A stretch of DNA of 64,000 nucleotides from Mucilaginibacter aquariorum (GTDB lineage Bacteria; Bacteroidota; Bacteroidia; Sphingobacteriales; Sphingobacteriaceae): assembly GCF_024498135.1 (NCBI RefSeq), contig NZ_JANHOH010000001.1, positions 1,674,001 through 1,738,000 on the forward strand. The letters run 5' to 3'. Shown in pieces: positions 63,967-64,000 of this stretch (position 1 is the first letter of the stretch; each line of letters begins with the position of its first letter). The position numbers and the translations under genes are program-made. The notes below the pieces were generated by a model. It saw nothing but the letters and a program-made list of their open reading frames with translations. It was not told the DNA's origin and did not search any database.

Positions 63967-64000
63967 GATATAAATATCGTCAAATCTGTTTCGTGCCTGA

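Noticed and set aside
1..64000. tRNA, rRNA, CRISPR, insertion sequence or phage elements
   Set aside because: No T-loop pattern, regular repeat-spacer series, transposase motif or integrase was noticed on reading; a covariance-model search was not possible.

Overview
The window looks like chromosomal DNA from a soil or plant-associated member of the Bacteroidota, most likely a Sphingobacteriaceae bacterium of the Mucilaginibacter/Pedobacter type. The evidence is three SusC-type TonB receptors and two SusD lipoproteins, an ECF-sigma/FecR/STN-SusC transduction set, a Y_Y_Y-propeller histidine kinase, AT-rich intergenic DNA and many secreted glycosidases. No rRNA, tRNA, CRISPR array, transposase or phage gene was seen. 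The genus is inferred from gene style only.

Positions 1-12.3 kb: the start of a SusC gene that runs off the left edge; a Tat-exported Gfo/Idh/MocA oxidoreductase with a DUF1080 (3-keto-glycoside-processing type) protein; and a hybrid two-component sensor split into two genes, a receiver/AraC regulator (3643-4419) and a propeller histidine kinase (6797-10006). Between these two lie a clan GH-A glycosidase and a GH43 enzyme on the other strand. An ApbE flavin transferase paired with a second Tat-exported Gfo/Idh/MocA protein follows. A 27-bp sequence recurs four times, always in a promoter region of these units (two copies identical), which suggests one regulon. The Gfo/Idh/MocA protein beside ApbE carries a DGVTGAT heptad that fits the ApbE flavinylation consensus.

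Positions 12.4-24.8 kb: a LacI regulator, two tandem secreted FAD-dependent oxidoreductases, SusD, an STN-containing SusC, a FecR anti-sigma factor and an ECF sigma factor, all on the minus strand. This is a sigma/anti-sigma controlled polysaccharide utilization locus. A frameshifted tail of another TonB-dependent receptor lies just beyond it (about 25.0-25.2 kb).

Positions 25.2-32.3 kb: a short housekeeping stretch (pterin carbinolamine dehydratase, YeiH-type transporter, small sulfite-oxidase-fold protein), then a tight plus-strand set of four genes: a probable heme-oxygenase-like di-iron protein, an ATP-grasp ligase, a GT2 glycosyltransferase and a PaaK/CapK-like adenylating enzyme. This looks like a small, unassigned biosynthetic cluster and is one of the best candidates for something undescribed.

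Positions 32.3-64.0 kb: a rhamnose-glycan utilization region. Two GH106 alpha-L-rhamnosidases, an AraA/FucI-like isomerase, L-rhamnose mutarotase, a GH39-like enzyme, SusC/SusD, GH43, an AraC regulator and a GH78 rhamnosidase release and import rhamnose. A minus-strand operon (GntR regulator, RhaT, fused RhaD-type aldolase/dehydrogenase, rhamnose isomerase, rhamnulokinase, LutA, LutB, LutC) carries rhamnose to DHAP and L-lactaldehyde, then L-lactate, then pyruvate. Pairs of TTTTG half-sites 21 bp apart near the AraC gene, the SusC/GH43 divergent promoter and the GH106 operon may be AraC sites.
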